From: Clostridia bacterium
GTDB lineage: Bacteria; Bacillota; Clostridia; Christensenellales; CAG-138
Direction of reading: 5' to 3'
Assembly (NCBI GenBank): GCA_017538255.1
Contig: JAFYJD010000025.1
Location: 62,001 to 126,000, forward strand
Length of the DNA stretch: 64,000 nt
Notes under the pieces: generated by a model
Told to the model about the DNA's origin: nothing
What the model saw: the letters and a program-made list of their open reading frames with translations, nothing else
Databases searched by the model: none
Translations under genes and position numbers: made by a program
Shown: piece after piece, positions 35,054 through 44,233 of the stretch
How the letters are laid out: every line of letters begins with the position of its first letter
Numbering within the stretch: the first letter of the stretch is position 1

Positions 35054-36034
35054 CTATTTCCAGTCAAAGCCCATCATTATCGCACCCAATGCGCTTTTTG
35101 CGTCCGCTCCGCCTGAGCGTTCGTTGAATATGACGAGCGAGAGTCTGCCGACGAGTTCGGCAAGCGCGTCAAAAGAGTATTTTTTTGCAATTGCGCACGC
35201 CTTTTCGTTGCCGTAGGGTTTGCCGTCCATTTTGGCTGCCGCCGATTTGACGTCAAGCCCCGTGTCAAGAAGCGATCTTGCCGTCAAAATGCGCTTGAAA
35301 CTTGCGAGCAGGGCGCCTACTATCCTTGTGCAATCGCCCTCGGATTCGACGAGTGCGCCGAGAGATCGCATACCTTCACTGACTTTGCCGTAAGTAAAGC
35401 AGTTTATCGCATCGAACACTTCAGCGTCGATATTCGCGATAGATACGAACGAAACGGTCTGCGGCGTTATCGTGCCGCCTTCCCCAACAAGATCGATGAG
35501 TTTGGTTAGTTCATTATTTACAAATGACATATCCGTGCCGACCTTGCCGATGAACGCGCGGGCGGTATTGTCGTGCAGCATAACTCCGCGGCGGTTTGCT
35601 TCAAATACGCACCATTTGGCGGCGTCATATTCGCTCGGCTCGGCAAAATGCACTTCGCGGCCCATTTGCGCGAACGCTTTCAGCAGCGCGCTTTTTGCGT
35701 CCATCTTGCCGCTCACGGCAATTATGAGCACGGTCTCAGCGGGCATCCTTGCGATATAGTCGATCAGCGCCTTTGCGTCCGTCTTCGGTGCGAGTTCACG
35801 AACGATCACGAGCGAGAACGGATTCATCACAGGAAGCGTTTCGCAGCAGGAAACGATCGTTTCCAGCGAAGCGTTATTCACGGTATTCAAATTGAACGCG
35901 CGTATCTCCTCGGGTATTGAAGACTCGACGTTTTTGATCGCTGCAAGTTTAAAAAACTCGTCATCGCCGTGAACAAGGTAGGCGCCCGAAAGTGTTCCGG
36001 TATTTATCTGTTTGTAAAAATCGTTTGCATTCAT
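35054..36034 (-). CDS. holA: DNA polymerase III delta subunit
   Basis: A 326-residue clamp-loader subunit that opens the beta clamp. The N-terminal AAA-like domain begins GAYLVHGDDEFFKLAAI; the ATP site is not functional in this subunit, as usual. Segments such as TVLIIAVSGKMDAKSALLKA and VGALLASFKRILTARSLL fit the family. It overlaps comEC by 4 bp and ends facing rpsT, a gene order conserved in Firmicutes. Confidence 0.93.
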   Translation of the reverse strand: MNANDFYKQINTGTLSGAYLVHGDDEFFKLAAIKNVESSIPEEIRAFNLNTVNNASLETIVSCCETLPVMNPFSLVIVRELAPKTDAKALIDYIARMPAETVLIIAVSGKMDAKSALLKAFAQMGREVHFAEPSEYDAAKWCVFEANRRGVMLHDNTARAFIGKVGTDMSFVNNELTKLIDLVGEGGTITPQTVSFVSIANIDAEVFDAINCFTYGKVSEGMRSLGALVESEGDCTRIVGALLASFKRILTARSLLDTGLDVKSAAAKMDGKPYGNEKACAIAKKYSFDALAELVGRLSLVIFNERSGGADAKSALGAIMMGFDWK

Positions 36035-37563
36035 ACTATGATTATACTAATAACATAGGCGATTGTAAATATCGTTATCAGCGCGGCGGCATAGCAAAGG
36101 CGTTTTTTTATCGGCCTTAGAATGTATTCAGAAAGAATGAACAGCACCGCAAGATAGATCGCGCACACGAGAATCGGCAGGGGCTTTAGGCTCAAACTTG
36201 CATAAGGCAGCGAAGATATGCCGCCAAGCGCCCATTCGGCCGCATTGAGCACGGTGCGCGGGATATAGGCAAGCATTTGCGCCGCGGGCGGGTAGATGAA
36301 AGCGAGCACGGTCGAGATCAGGCCAAGGACGACGATCACTGAAAATGCCGGTACCGCGACAAGGTTTGAGATGAGCGTGTAAGGTGAAAACGCGGAGAAC
36401 GCGCGTATCTGCAAAGCAAGCGTACCGAGCGTTGCGGATATGCAGACTGCGGCCGAGGAAGATAACCACTCCCCCAGTTTGGCCTTATGAAACATCTCCC
36501 CTATCTGGCGCATATACAGCGCGATTCCGAATACCGCCGCAAACGACAGTTGAAAGCCCAACGAGTAGATCTGATACGGGTTTACCGCAAGGATCAGTAT
36601 CGCGGCGAGCGACAGAGCAGAGAGTTGGTCTCCCCTTCTTTCAAAGCATCCGGCGCACATAAGCGCAACGAGCATTATCGATGCGCGAACCACGCCCGGA
36701 GTGAACGCAGTCAGCGCGCAGTAAAACAACAACAGCGCGGCGATGATCGCCGTTCTTACGCCGCTTTTGAGTCTTTTTAGAGCCGCTATCAGCACGCCGG
36801 CGATGATGCCGACGTGAAAGCCGGATATCGCAAGCAGATGCGCCGTACCTGATGCGCGAAACGGCGCGTAACGTTCGTCCGTAAGTTCAGATCTGTCGCC
36901 TACCAACAACGCCGAGAAAACTGCGGAATCATCGCCGAACGCCGACTTTATGCGCCGGATTATCGCCAGCCTTACGGAAACTATAAACTCTTTAACGGGC
37001 AGATTGTTTTTAGATTCCACAAACGCGCTTTTTGCCTGCGCTACGCATCCGACGCCCGACGCGAGCCTAACTTTGAACTCGTCATAGGTTCCGAACTTCC
37101 GCGACGGCTTTTTGACGCTTGCGACGGTCATTATCCCGTCTCCGACCTCGTATTTATCGGAAGCGTCAAGCGTCAGCCTTACACGCTTATTGAACTTTGT
37201 TCCCGCGACAGCGGCATCCGTAAGAATTAAAACTGTTTTATCGCCGTCATCCTCTATGTCGGATATTACGCCCATAAGTTCGGCCGTTCCTTCGTAAAAA
37301 GGTTTCGGGAGCGCCCCGAAAGCAAGCGTCAGCCCCAAAAGCGCGGATATTGCGATGATTCCGAGGCGTTTTTGCCCGATGGCAACGAGGACTATGCCAA
37401 CTACTCCAAGCACCGCCGCCGCGACGTATCTGAGAGTATCGCCAAGCGGTGCACAAATAACTATGCCCGCCATCATACCAAGCGCAAACTCAAACAGCGG
37501 GCGATAGTTTATAAGCCTTCTTTTACTAACTTGATTATTGTTTTTATCCGCGCTCTCGCTCAT
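36031..37563 (-). CDS. comEC: ComEC/Rec2-family DNA uptake channel
   Basis: A 510-residue membrane protein. An N-terminal pair of helices, an OB-like extracellular domain (about 95-180) and the competence domain (about 225-480) with LLVGDRSELTDERYAPFRASGTAHL and LAISGFHVGI are present. The C-terminal metallo-beta-lactamase-like domain of long ComEC proteins is missing. ATG 37563 overlaps the ridA stop (TGATG). ComEC brings single-stranded DNA through the membrane in competent bacteria. Confidence 0.9.
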   Translation of the reverse strand: MSESADKNNNQVSKRRLINYRPLFEFALGMMAGIVICAPLGDTLRYVAAAVLGVVGIVLVAIGQKRLGIIAISALLGLTLAFGALPKPFYEGTAELMGVISDIEDDGDKTVLILTDAAVAGTKFNKRVRLTLDASDKYEVGDGIMTVASVKKPSRKFGTYDEFKVRLASGVGCVAQAKSAFVESKNNLPVKEFIVSVRLAIIRRIKSAFGDDSAVFSALLVGDRSELTDERYAPFRASGTAHLLAISGFHVGIIAGVLIAALKRLKSGVRTAIIAALLLFYCALTAFTPGVVRASIMLVALMCAGCFERRGDQLSALSLAAILILAVNPYQIYSLGFQLSFAAVFGIALYMRQIGEMFHKAKLGEWLSSSAAVCISATLGTLALQIRAFSAFSPYTLISNLVAVPAFSVIVVLGLISTVLAFIYPPAAQMLAYIPRTVLNAAEWALGGISSLPYASLSLKPLPILVCAIYLAVLFILSEYILRPIKKRLCYAAALITIFTIAYVISIIIV

Positions 37564-37943
37564 CAAAGAACGACTGCCATAGCCTCGATCTCAACAAGCG
37601 CGCCGGCCGGCAGAGCCGCCACCTCAACGCAGCTGCGTGCGGGGAAAGGCTCGGGTATCAGCATGCCGTATAGTTTGTTTACCTGAGCAAAATCGCTCAT
37701 ATTCTTAACAAATACGGTCGTTTTGACAATGCCGGCAAGCGATGCGCCCGCGGTTTCAAGTACCTCTTTAAGGTTGGTTATCGCCTGGATGGTCTGAGCC
37801 TCTACGCCGTTTGCGAGTTCGCCCGTATCGGGATTTATTCCGATCTGACCCGAAGTGAATACCATCTTGCCGACCTTGGTGCAATGGCTGTAAGGCCCGA
37901 TCGCTTTGGGTGCGTTTTCCGCATTAAATACTTGTTTCATCAT
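37563..37943 (-). CDS. ridA: RidA-family enamine/imine deaminase
   Basis: A 126-residue trimeric YjgF/YER057c protein that hydrolyses reactive 2-aminoacrylate and related imines. NAPKAIGPYSHC, FTSGQIGINPDTGEL, the Arg-containing FPARSCVEVAALPAGALVEIEA and the terminal Glu are intact. GGAGG lies 6 nt before the first of two adjacent ATGs. It is coupled to comEC and lies 28 bp after rimI. Confidence 0.94.
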   Translation of the reverse strand: MMKQVFNAENAPKAIGPYSHCTKVGKMVFTSGQIGINPDTGELANGVEAQTIQAITNLKEVLETAGASLAGIVKTTVFVKNMSDFAQVNKLYGMLIPEPFPARSCVEVAALPAGALVEIEAMAVVL

Positions 37944-37971
37944 TTGTATCCTCCGTTTTGTTGTTTGTGAT

Positions 37972-38445
37972 CTATTTTTGCTTTTCTATCGTATCGGCGA
38001 TCGCGTTGTTCCAAAGGATGAACGCGTTTTCGCCGGTATCACTGTAATATTTTCGGCGTATGCCGATCTTGGAAAACCCGAGCGAAGCATACAGATCCTG
38101 CGCGCCGAAATTGAACTCGCGCACCTCAAGCGTCATCTTGCTTGCACCTCGTTTCTGCGCTTCATACATCATATTGAGTATCAGCCTTGTTGCAATGCCG
38201 ATTCTTCGCATATCCTCTGCGACGGCGATATTGGTCATATGGGCTTCGTCGTACATTATCCAGCAGCCTGCGTAGCCGACTATCCTGCCGTCGATATCGG
38301 CAACGACATAGTACGCGACATCGTTTTGCACGAGTTCGCCGATGAGCGATTCGACGCTCCACGGCTGCGTGAAGCATTTGCATTCAAGCACATAAACCTG
38401 TTCTATGTCGGGTAGCGTCATCTCCCGATAAACGATCTCATTCAC
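37972..38445 (-). CDS. rimI: Ribosomal-protein-S18-alanine N-acetyltransferase
   Basis: A 157-residue GNAT enzyme. MTLPDIEQVYVLECKCF and PWSVESL at the N terminus, the acetyl-CoA loop EDMRRIGIATRL, and GFSKIGIRRKYYSDTGENAF near the end are typical of RimI. The start is probably GTG 38445, overlapping the comF stop (GGTGAATGA) with GGAGG about 13 nt upstream. The reading frame is open further upstream but covers comF. The tsaB/tsaE/tsaD partners are not in the window. Confidence 0.9.
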   Translation of the reverse strand: MNEIVYREMTLPDIEQVYVLECKCFTQPWSVESLIGELVQNDVAYYVVADIDGRIVGYAGCWIMYDEAHMTNIAVAEDMRRIGIATRLILNMMYEAQKRGASKMTLEVREFNFGAQDLYASLGFSKIGIRRKYYSDTGENAFILWNNAIADTIEKQK

Positions 38446-39097
38446 CTTTTTTAATCTCCTCCATCGCCGAAAAAGCGGTAAGCGCATATACTCTAACAGC
38501 GCCGTGCTTTTTGAGTTCAAGCGCGCATTCCTTAAGCGTTGAGCCCGTTGTTCTGACGTCGTCCACGAGCACGAGGCTTTTGCCTTTGCACTCATCCGTC
38601 GCCCTGAACGCGCCCTTGACGTTTTTAAGCCTTGCCGCACGGTCAAGTTTGGTCTGCGCCTCCGTTGCCCTGATGCGCGTTATCAGCGTTTCATCGATCG
38701 GTATGCCGCTGTTTTCGGACAACACCTTCGCGATCACCGTGCTTTGGTTGTAGCCGCGCTCCTTAAGGCGTTTTTTGTGGAGCGGCACGGGTACGAACGC
38801 GTCGAACATCCAGTCGTCAGGTATCTTTATAAAATGCGTTATGAACTCCTTTTTATAGATCGCGCCGTTGAACTTAAACGATAGCTCCGCTCTGCGCGCG
38901 GTATCGTTGTATTGAAGCGCGGAATAAAAAGCGTCTATACCGTCGATCTTGGCGTCGTTTGCGGAAAACAGCAGTTTTTGTTCGCAGTCAACGCATATGC
39001 CGTAAGAGTTCACTTCCGCTTCGCGGTTGCAGCAATGGCATTTGAGATGCTGCGGAAAGAGTATGTCAAGCGCGTATTTTAGTGAGGATATCTTCAT
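38438..39097 (-). CDS. comF: ComF-family phosphoribosyltransferase-like protein
   Basis: A 219-residue protein. The N-terminal zinc finger is CHCCNREAEVNSYGICVDCE. The C-terminal phosphoribosyltransferase fold has VPVPLHKKRLKERGYNQS and the PRPP loop LVLVDDVRTTGSTLKEC. ComF acts in the cytosol during DNA uptake, near PriA and the ComFA helicase, which is not present here. ATG 39097 overlaps the recD2 stop by 4 bp. Confidence 0.93.
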   Translation of the reverse strand: MKISSLKYALDILFPQHLKCHCCNREAEVNSYGICVDCEQKLLFSANDAKIDGIDAFYSALQYNDTARRAELSFKFNGAIYKKEFITHFIKIPDDWMFDAFVPVPLHKKRLKERGYNQSTVIAKVLSENSGIPIDETLITRIRATEAQTKLDRAARLKNVKGAFRATDECKGKSLVLVDDVRTTGSTLKECALELKKHGAVRVYALTAFSAMEEIKKGE

Positions 39098-41295
39098 ACG
39101 GATATGCCACCTTTGATCTCCTTTAGGAACGCGCCGAGCGCGCTGTAGCGCCTTCGGACGTTTGTGTTGGATACCATAAACGAAATGCATTCCTCCGTGC
39201 CGAGGATGATCACGCGCTCCCTTGCGCGCGTGATCGCCGTGTAGAGTATGTTTCGGTTAAACAGCATATTCGGACCGCTGACCAGCGGCAGAACGACCGT
39301 CGCAAACTCGCTCCCCTGGCTCTTGTGAACGGAGATGCAGTACGCGAGTTCGAGTTCTTCGAGCATAGGATAGTTGTATTCGGCATAACGTTCATCGTCA
39401 AACAGAACGCCTACTGTTCTATTCGCGCTGTCAATCTGCATAACGGTCCCTATATCGCCGTTGAACACGCCCGTACCCATAACGGTCTTGAGTTTGCCCT
39501 TTGTTTTCTTCCATTCGAGGTCGTAGTTGTTGCGTATTTGCATCACCCTGTCGCCCTCGCGAAAAACTGTATCGCCATAGGTATACTCGTTCTTTTCTTC
39601 AGCCGGCGGGTTGAGTTCCTTTTGCAGTTCGGCATTTAGGTTATGCACGCCGAGCACGTTTGCTTTCATCGGTGAAAGCACCTGAAGATCGTTCGATCTG
39701 CCGAGATAAGCATAATCGCCACAAAGATTGAGTACCGAATCAAGCGCGACCTTGGCGTTCGGGCAAAAATAGAACTGAAAATCGTCCTCCGTGCCGAGCG
39801 AAGGCATCTTGCCGTTATTGACAAGGTGCGCGTTCGTTACGATACTGCTTCTTCCCGCCTGGCGGAAGATCTCGTTCAGGCGAATGACGGGCACTATATC
39901 CGAATCGACTATATCCTTAAGCACATTGCCCGGTCCGACCGACGGAAGCTGGTCGACATCGCCCACCATCACAAAGCGTGTACCCGGAGCTATCGCTTTC
40001 ACAAGTGCGGCAAATAGCGACGCATCAACCATCGACATCTCATCGACGATTATTGCGTCCGTTTCGATCGGGCACTCATCATTTCGATTGAAGCCTTCTC
40101 CTCCCGCGCTGTATTCAAGCAATCGGTGGAGCGTTCTTGCTTCCGTGCCCGTGGTATCGCTTATGCGTTTTGCTGCGCGCCCCGTCGGAGCGGCGAGTTC
40201 AAATTCAAGATCAAGCCTTATGAAAAGGTCGATTATAAAGCGCAGTATCGTTGTTTTGCCCGTTCCGGGTCCGCCCGTGATAACGAGCACTCCGTCTGCG
40301 ATACTTCGCTTTATCGCTTCCCTTTGAAGCGGTGCGAGTTCTATGCGGTATTTCTTTTCAAGGCGCGATATATCGTACTCGATGTCATAAAAAGGGAGGA
40401 TTTCTACCGACTTTGCAACTGAATCGAGTTTTGCGGCAGCTGACAGTTCGGTCTTGAACATATACGGCAGAAAGACATGTTCCTCATCGCCAATGGTTTT
40501 TGCAAAAAGTTTTCCATTTTCGACCATTGATGCGAGCATATCTTCAACAAGCGGCACCGGCACGCCGAGGACATTGTTTGCGGCGAACATAACGAGTTTG
40601 TCCTTCGGAAGGCAGGTATTGCCCTCAGTCGCCGCAAACGAAAGCGCGTATCTTATGCCCGCCGTCAAACGGAACTCGGATTCCGCCTCCACGCCCGCCT
40701 CAAAAGCGATCTTATCCGCCGTCTTAAAGCCTATGTTTTCAACGTCCTCGATGAGCCTGTATGGGTTTTCTTTAACGAGTCTTACGCAGTCGGCGCCGTA
40801 GCGTTTATAGATCTTCATCGTCATAGCAAGCGAAAGGCCCAACTGCTGCATACCGATAACTATATCCTGCATCTGCGCCTTTTCAAGATAGGATTCGTGT
40901 ATCTGCTTCGCCTTTTTGAGACCGATGCCGCTTATCTTTGTTAATTCGTTGGGTGTAAGTTTTATCACATCAAGCGCTTCGGGACCGAACCTGTCCACTA
41001 TCAGCCTTGCGGTCGATTTGCCGACGCCCTTTAAAAAACCGCTTGAAAGATATGCGAGCACCGTCTCCGCGGATGTGGGCATGTCTACTTTAAACGAGGT
41101 TATCTTTATCTGCTCGCCGTAGAGCGGATGCGAGGTCCACTCACCCGATATGCTCGCGCGTTCGCCAAGCGAAACAGACGGCACCGCGCCGACGGCGGTG
41201 ATGCTTTTGTCGTCGTCCGTTTCAAGCGAAAGGACTGTCCATCCGTTTTCTTCATTGCGATAGCGAACAGCGGTTATCGTGCCGGTGATCTCCAT
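39094..41295 (-). CDS. recD2: RecD2-type ATP-dependent DNA helicase
   Basis: A 733-residue SF1B 5'-3' helicase. The N-terminal region has an OB fold and helix-hairpin-helix segments (LTKISGIGLKKAKQIHESY). The helicase core shows Walker A ITGGPGTGKTTI, Walker B IIVDEMSMVDASL, GDVDQLPSVGPGNVL and motif V/VI SVHKSQGSEF. It is first of a six-gene minus-strand run recD2-comF-rimI-ridA-comEC-holA with 4-bp overlaps or short gaps. Confidence 0.95.
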   Translation of the reverse strand: MEITGTITAVRYRNEENGWTVLSLETDDDKSITAVGAVPSVSLGERASISGEWTSHPLYGEQIKITSFKVDMPTSAETVLAYLSSGFLKGVGKSTARLIVDRFGPEALDVIKLTPNELTKISGIGLKKAKQIHESYLEKAQMQDIVIGMQQLGLSLAMTMKIYKRYGADCVRLVKENPYRLIEDVENIGFKTADKIAFEAGVEAESEFRLTAGIRYALSFAATEGNTCLPKDKLVMFAANNVLGVPVPLVEDMLASMVENGKLFAKTIGDEEHVFLPYMFKTELSAAAKLDSVAKSVEILPFYDIEYDISRLEKKYRIELAPLQREAIKRSIADGVLVITGGPGTGKTTILRFIIDLFIRLDLEFELAAPTGRAAKRISDTTGTEARTLHRLLEYSAGGEGFNRNDECPIETDAIIVDEMSMVDASLFAALVKAIAPGTRFVMVGDVDQLPSVGPGNVLKDIVDSDIVPVIRLNEIFRQAGRSSIVTNAHLVNNGKMPSLGTEDDFQFYFCPNAKVALDSVLNLCGDYAYLGRSNDLQVLSPMKANVLGVHNLNAELQKELNPPAEEKNEYTYGDTVFREGDRVMQIRNNYDLEWKKTKGKLKTVMGTGVFNGDIGTVMQIDSANRTVGVLFDDERYAEYNYPMLEELELAYCISVHKSQGSEFATVVLPLVSGPNMLFNRNILYTAITRARERVIILGTEECISFMVSNTNVRRRYSALGAFLKEIKGGISV

Positions 41296-41392
41296 AAATC
41301 AATGCCCTTGATAAATAGGTTTCGTTCAGTTATATCTTAACATATTTTATGGCGAATATCAATCTTGCCCGCGGTACTTACGCCAAAAAAAA

Positions 41393-41421
41393 TGGACAAA
41401 TGCTCCGTTCCGTGATATAAT
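41393..41421 (+). promoter_or_regulatory. Promoter of rsmA
   Basis: TGGACA (41393-41398), 17-bp spacer and TATAAT (41416-41421), 39 bp upstream of the start. Confidence 0.7.
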
Positions 41422-41459
41422 CCGTTTTCGACAGGAAGAAACTTAAAAGGCGGCACGAT

Positions 41460-42287
41460 ATGATCGATGCAAAAAAACTTATAAAAGAGTATTCGCTTAC
41501 CCCAAACAAGGCGCTTGGTCAAAACTTTCTTGTTGACGAAAACGCGCTTATGCAGATCGTCGGGTTTTCACGCTGCGAAGGCGCGGAAGTTTTGGAGATC
41601 GGACCGGGACTGGGTACATTAACGAATGAACTTGCCGGGCGCGCCAAAAATGTTGTCGCGGTTGAGATAGACAAAAGGATGTGCGAACTGCTTAAGCGCA
41701 CGCTGTCAGGGCATAAAAACACGCATATAATCAACGGGGATATTCTGAAGTTAAAAAACGATGAGTTGACTTCGCTGTTTTCGGGCGAATTCATCGTTGC
41801 CGCCAATCTCCCCTATTATATCACCAGCCAAACCGCTATGAAGTTCATCGATTCCGATCTGCCGATAAAGCATATGGTGCTGATGATGCAGCAGGAAGCT
41901 GCCGCGCATTTTATAGCGGGAGTGAAAGAAAAATGCTATACGCCCGTCAGCGTTATTTCAAACCGATACTTTGAGATGGATGAGGCGCTTAGGCTTTCGC
42001 CCGCCTCCTATTACCCCGCGCCTGCCGTCAATTCTTCCGTGCTTGTTTTCAAGCGCAAAGACGCCCCTTATGATAAGGGGCTGTCGAGGCTTATAAAAGC
42101 GGCTTTTTCTATGCGAAGAAAGACTCTGAAGAATAATCTCTCTGCGATCCTTCCCAAAGCAAGCGTTGATGAGATCATTTTAAACGCCGGGCTCGCTCCT
42201 GTTTCACGAGCCGAGGAACTGACAAGCGACGATTTCGTTCGCCTAACAGAAAGCGCACGGCTCATTCTTGGCGCGGACGCAATCTAA
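41460..42287 (+). CDS. rsmA: 16S rRNA (adenine1518/1519-N6)-dimethyltransferase
   Basis: A 275-residue KsgA enzyme that dimethylates two adenines near the 3' end of 16S rRNA. KALGQNFLVDENAL, VLEIGPGLGTLTNEL and the catalytic NLPYYI (in VAANLPYYITSQ) are intact, with a helical C-terminal domain. The ribosome binding site is AAAGGCGG. Its last 4 bp overlap the convergent spoVAC gene. Confidence 0.96.
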   Translation: MIDAKKLIKEYSLTPNKALGQNFLVDENALMQIVGFSRCEGAEVLEIGPGLGTLTNELAGRAKNVVAVEIDKRMCELLKRTLSGHKNTHIINGDILKLKNDELTSLFSGEFIVAANLPYYITSQTAMKFIDSDLPIKHMVLMMQQEAAAHFIAGVKEKCYTPVSVISNRYFEMDEALRLSPASYYPAPAVNSSVLVFKRKDAPYDKGLSRLIKAAFSMRRKTLKNNLSAILPKASVDEIILNAGLAPVSRAEELTSDDFVRLTESARLILGADAI

Positions 42288-42763
42288 ATAAGTCCTATGA
42301 CCCAAAATATGACGCCGATCAGCGCAGAAGTCGTTATGCCGTATACGAGCACGGGGCCCGCTATGCTGAACAGTTGTCCGCCGATGCCCATAACAAGGCC
42401 TTCGCGTTTATGCTCCATTGCGGGAGCAACGATCGAGTTTGCAAACCCCGTTATCGGCACAACGGAACCCGCGCCCGCAAACGTGCCTATCTTATCATAG
42501 ACGCCCAGTCCCGTTAAGAGTGCGCCGATGAATATCAGCACGATCGAAACGAAAGCACTTCGCGTTTTTTCATCGAGTTTGAACAGGAGTTCTCCGATAT
42601 CGCCTATCGCCTGACCAAGAACGCATATTGCGCCGCCGACAAGAAAAGCGAGCAGGCATTGCTTTAGCGTTTTGCTCTTCGGCATCATTTCGATCACGAG
42701 CGCTTGGTACGCTTCGTGCTCCGCACGCTGCTCTAACGTAAGTTTTCGTCCTTCATTTTTCAT
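42284..42763 (-). CDS. spoVAC: Stage V sporulation protein AC
   Basis: A 159-residue membrane protein of the dipicolinate channel of spores. After a hydrophilic N terminus (about 45 residues) there are four or five helices with LLAFLVGGAICVLGQAI, VPITGFANSIVAPAMEHKREG and AGPVLVYGITTSALIGVIFW, typical of SpoVAC. ATG 42763 has no clear ribosome binding site and lies inside the 3' end of a 54-codon ORF, so coupling is likely. spoVAD and spoVAE do not follow; the next gene is convergent rsmA. Confidence 0.92.
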   Translation of the reverse strand: MKNEGRKLTLEQRAEHEAYQALVIEMMPKSKTLKQCLLAFLVGGAICVLGQAIGDIGELLFKLDEKTRSAFVSIVLIFIGALLTGLGVYDKIGTFAGAGSVVPITGFANSIVAPAMEHKREGLVMGIGGQLFSIAGPVLVYGITTSALIGVIFWVIGLI

Positions 42764-42917
42764 ATCGATCTGTACATGTTCCCTTTCCAGCGACACAAAG
42801 GTGCTGTTTTTCTTTATACGCTTTATACCTGATTTCCCTGTCCGCAGCGCCCCTGTTTGAGTGATCCGTTTCAAGATACGGAGTTGGGAATGATCTTAGT
42901 TCAGTTTCAGCCTGCAT
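42753..42917 (-). CDS. Possible 54-residue protein between sigF and spoVAC
   Basis: A hydrophilic 54-codon ORF, rich in Arg, Lys and Glu, with no recognised motif. It is supported by AAGGA 9 nt before its ATG, an 11-bp overlap with the preceding small gene and an 11-bp overlap with spoVAC. It could be a real peptide or only a coupling device that brings ribosomes to the spoVAC start. Confidence 0.4.
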   Translation of the reverse strand: MQAETELRSFPTPYLETDHSNRGAADREIRYKAYKEKQHLCVAGKGTCTDRYEK

Positions 42918-43059
42918 AGTATTGGTTCCTTCCGGCATATACAAGTTCTGCGCCGCTATACATTGATTCCGCGTGTTTGCCGTGCTTGAACGCAATTAAC
43001 ATTACTGCTGCCGCAAAAACAATCAATCCCGCTATTATTATCGCCGTTTTTTTAATCAT
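42907..43059 (-). CDS. Small single-helix membrane protein in the sigF operon
   Basis: A 50-residue protein: short basic start, one membrane helix (about 5-25) and a polar tail rich in Tyr, Gly and His. AAAGGA lies 8 nt before ATG 43059. It sits 46 bp after sigF. I do not recognise it, though its place in a forespore operon suggests a role during sporulation. Confidence 0.6.
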   Translation of the reverse strand: MIKKTAIIIAGLIVFAAAVMLIAFKHGKHAESMYSGAELVYAGRNQYYAG

Positions 43060-43105
43060 TTCCGTTTTCCTTTCGTTTTTGCTATTATGCGAAGTCCGGC
43101 GTTTT

Positions 43106-43795
43106 TTATTCACTAACTATATTTTCTCTGATCATCGTGCGAAGTTTTTCCATAGCATTTTTTTCGATCTTTGAAATTGACGATTGCGTTCTATTAAGCG
43201 TTTCGGCAACAGTTCGCTGCGTTGCGCCCGTAAAATATCGAAGATACAAGACCCGTGCCTCGTTCTTATCGAGACTTTTCATAAGCGCTCGCAAATAAAG
43301 ACTTTCTGTACTTTCGCACTCAAACGATTCGGAAACCAATTCGGTTTCGTTATTTAACAGCATATCATCAAGCGAACACGGCTTTGAGGCAAGTTCCAGT
43401 ATGAACAGTTCGTTAGTCAATATTTTAGCATCGATACCGAGCTTCTCAGCCGCTTCCGACACGCTCATATTTCCGTTTTCGAGCGTCAGCTCATCCATAC
43501 GTTTTTTGATTGAAGCGGCGGCTCGGAGTTCATCGCGCGAAACGGCAATAAGCCTTTCCTTGCGAAGAAAAGCCCGTATCTCCCCCTCTATGAACTTGAA
43601 GGCGTAAGCGGCAAACGCACCTCGGCTTTGATCGTAGGTTTTTTGTGCCTTAACGAGCCCGAGATAGCCGCTTTGGATTATATCGTCGTTGTCATACCCG
43701 CGGGCAAAAAAGCGTTTGGCGACCGAGTATACGAGCCCGGCGTATTCGGTTTGCTGCATTATTTCAGCGCCAACGCCTTTCTTATATTCGGTCAT
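43106..43795 (-). CDS. sigF: Sporulation sigma factor F
   Basis: A 229-residue sigma-70-family protein, the first forespore-specific sigma. Region 2 is GLVYSVAKRFFARGYDNDDI with IIQSGYLGLVKAQKTYD and FAAYAFKFIEGEIRAFLR; region 4 is LDKNEARVLYLRYFTGATQRTVA with NRTQSSISKIEKNAMEKLR. Position after spoIIAB identifies it as SigF rather than SigG. Its ATG lies 14 bp inside the spoIIAB end, giving coupled translation. Confidence 0.95.
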   Translation of the reverse strand: MTEYKKGVGAEIMQQTEYAGLVYSVAKRFFARGYDNDDIIQSGYLGLVKAQKTYDQSRGAFAAYAFKFIEGEIRAFLRKERLIAVSRDELRAAASIKKRMDELTLENGNMSVSEAAEKLGIDAKILTNELFILELASKPCSLDDMLLNNETELVSESFECESTESLYLRALMKSLDKNEARVLYLRYFTGATQRTVAETLNRTQSSISKIEKNAMEKLRTMIRENIVSE

Positions 43796-44225
43796 CTATC
43801 CGCTCGCTTGACGAGAGAGTCTTCTTCATAATGACTGTCGTACCGCTTCCCGGCGCGGATATTACTTCAAGTGAATCCATAAACGCCTGCATAACTGCAA
43901 AACCCATTCCGGAGCGCTCGCCACCGTTCCCGCTTGTATAAAACGGAGTCTTGGCAAGTTCAATATCCTCTATGCCGCAGCCTTTATCCTCGACAGCTAC
44001 CGTCAGGATCTTGCCGTCGAGTTCCAAAAGCATCGTAATTATGCCGCTTGTATTTCTGTATCCGTGTATTATCGCGTTTGTTATCGCCTCGCTTACGGCG
44101 GTGCGCACATCCGCCAGTTCTTCAAGCGTTGGATCAAGCGGCGTTATGAAAGCGGCGGCAACGGCGCGCGCAAGGGATTCGTTTTGAGATAAACTCATCA
44201 GTTCGAGTTTAATGCGGTTATTCAT
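43782..44225 (-). CDS. spoIIAB: Anti-sigma F factor
   Basis: A 147-residue GHKL-type serine kinase that binds SigF and phosphorylates SpoIIAA. The ATP site shows the N-box AVSEAITNAIIHGY, G1 VEDKGCGIEDI and G2 GGERSGMGFAVMQAF. ATG 44225 is 8 bp after the spoIIAA stop, with AAAGG upstream inside spoIIAA. Confidence 0.96.
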   Translation of the reverse strand: MNNRIKLELMSLSQNESLARAVAAAFITPLDPTLEELADVRTAVSEAITNAIIHGYRNTSGIITMLLELDGKILTVAVEDKGCGIEDIELAKTPFYTSGNGGERSGMGFAVMQAFMDSLEVISAPGSGTTVIMKKTLSSSERIDDRI

Positions 44226-44233
44226 AATGCTTT

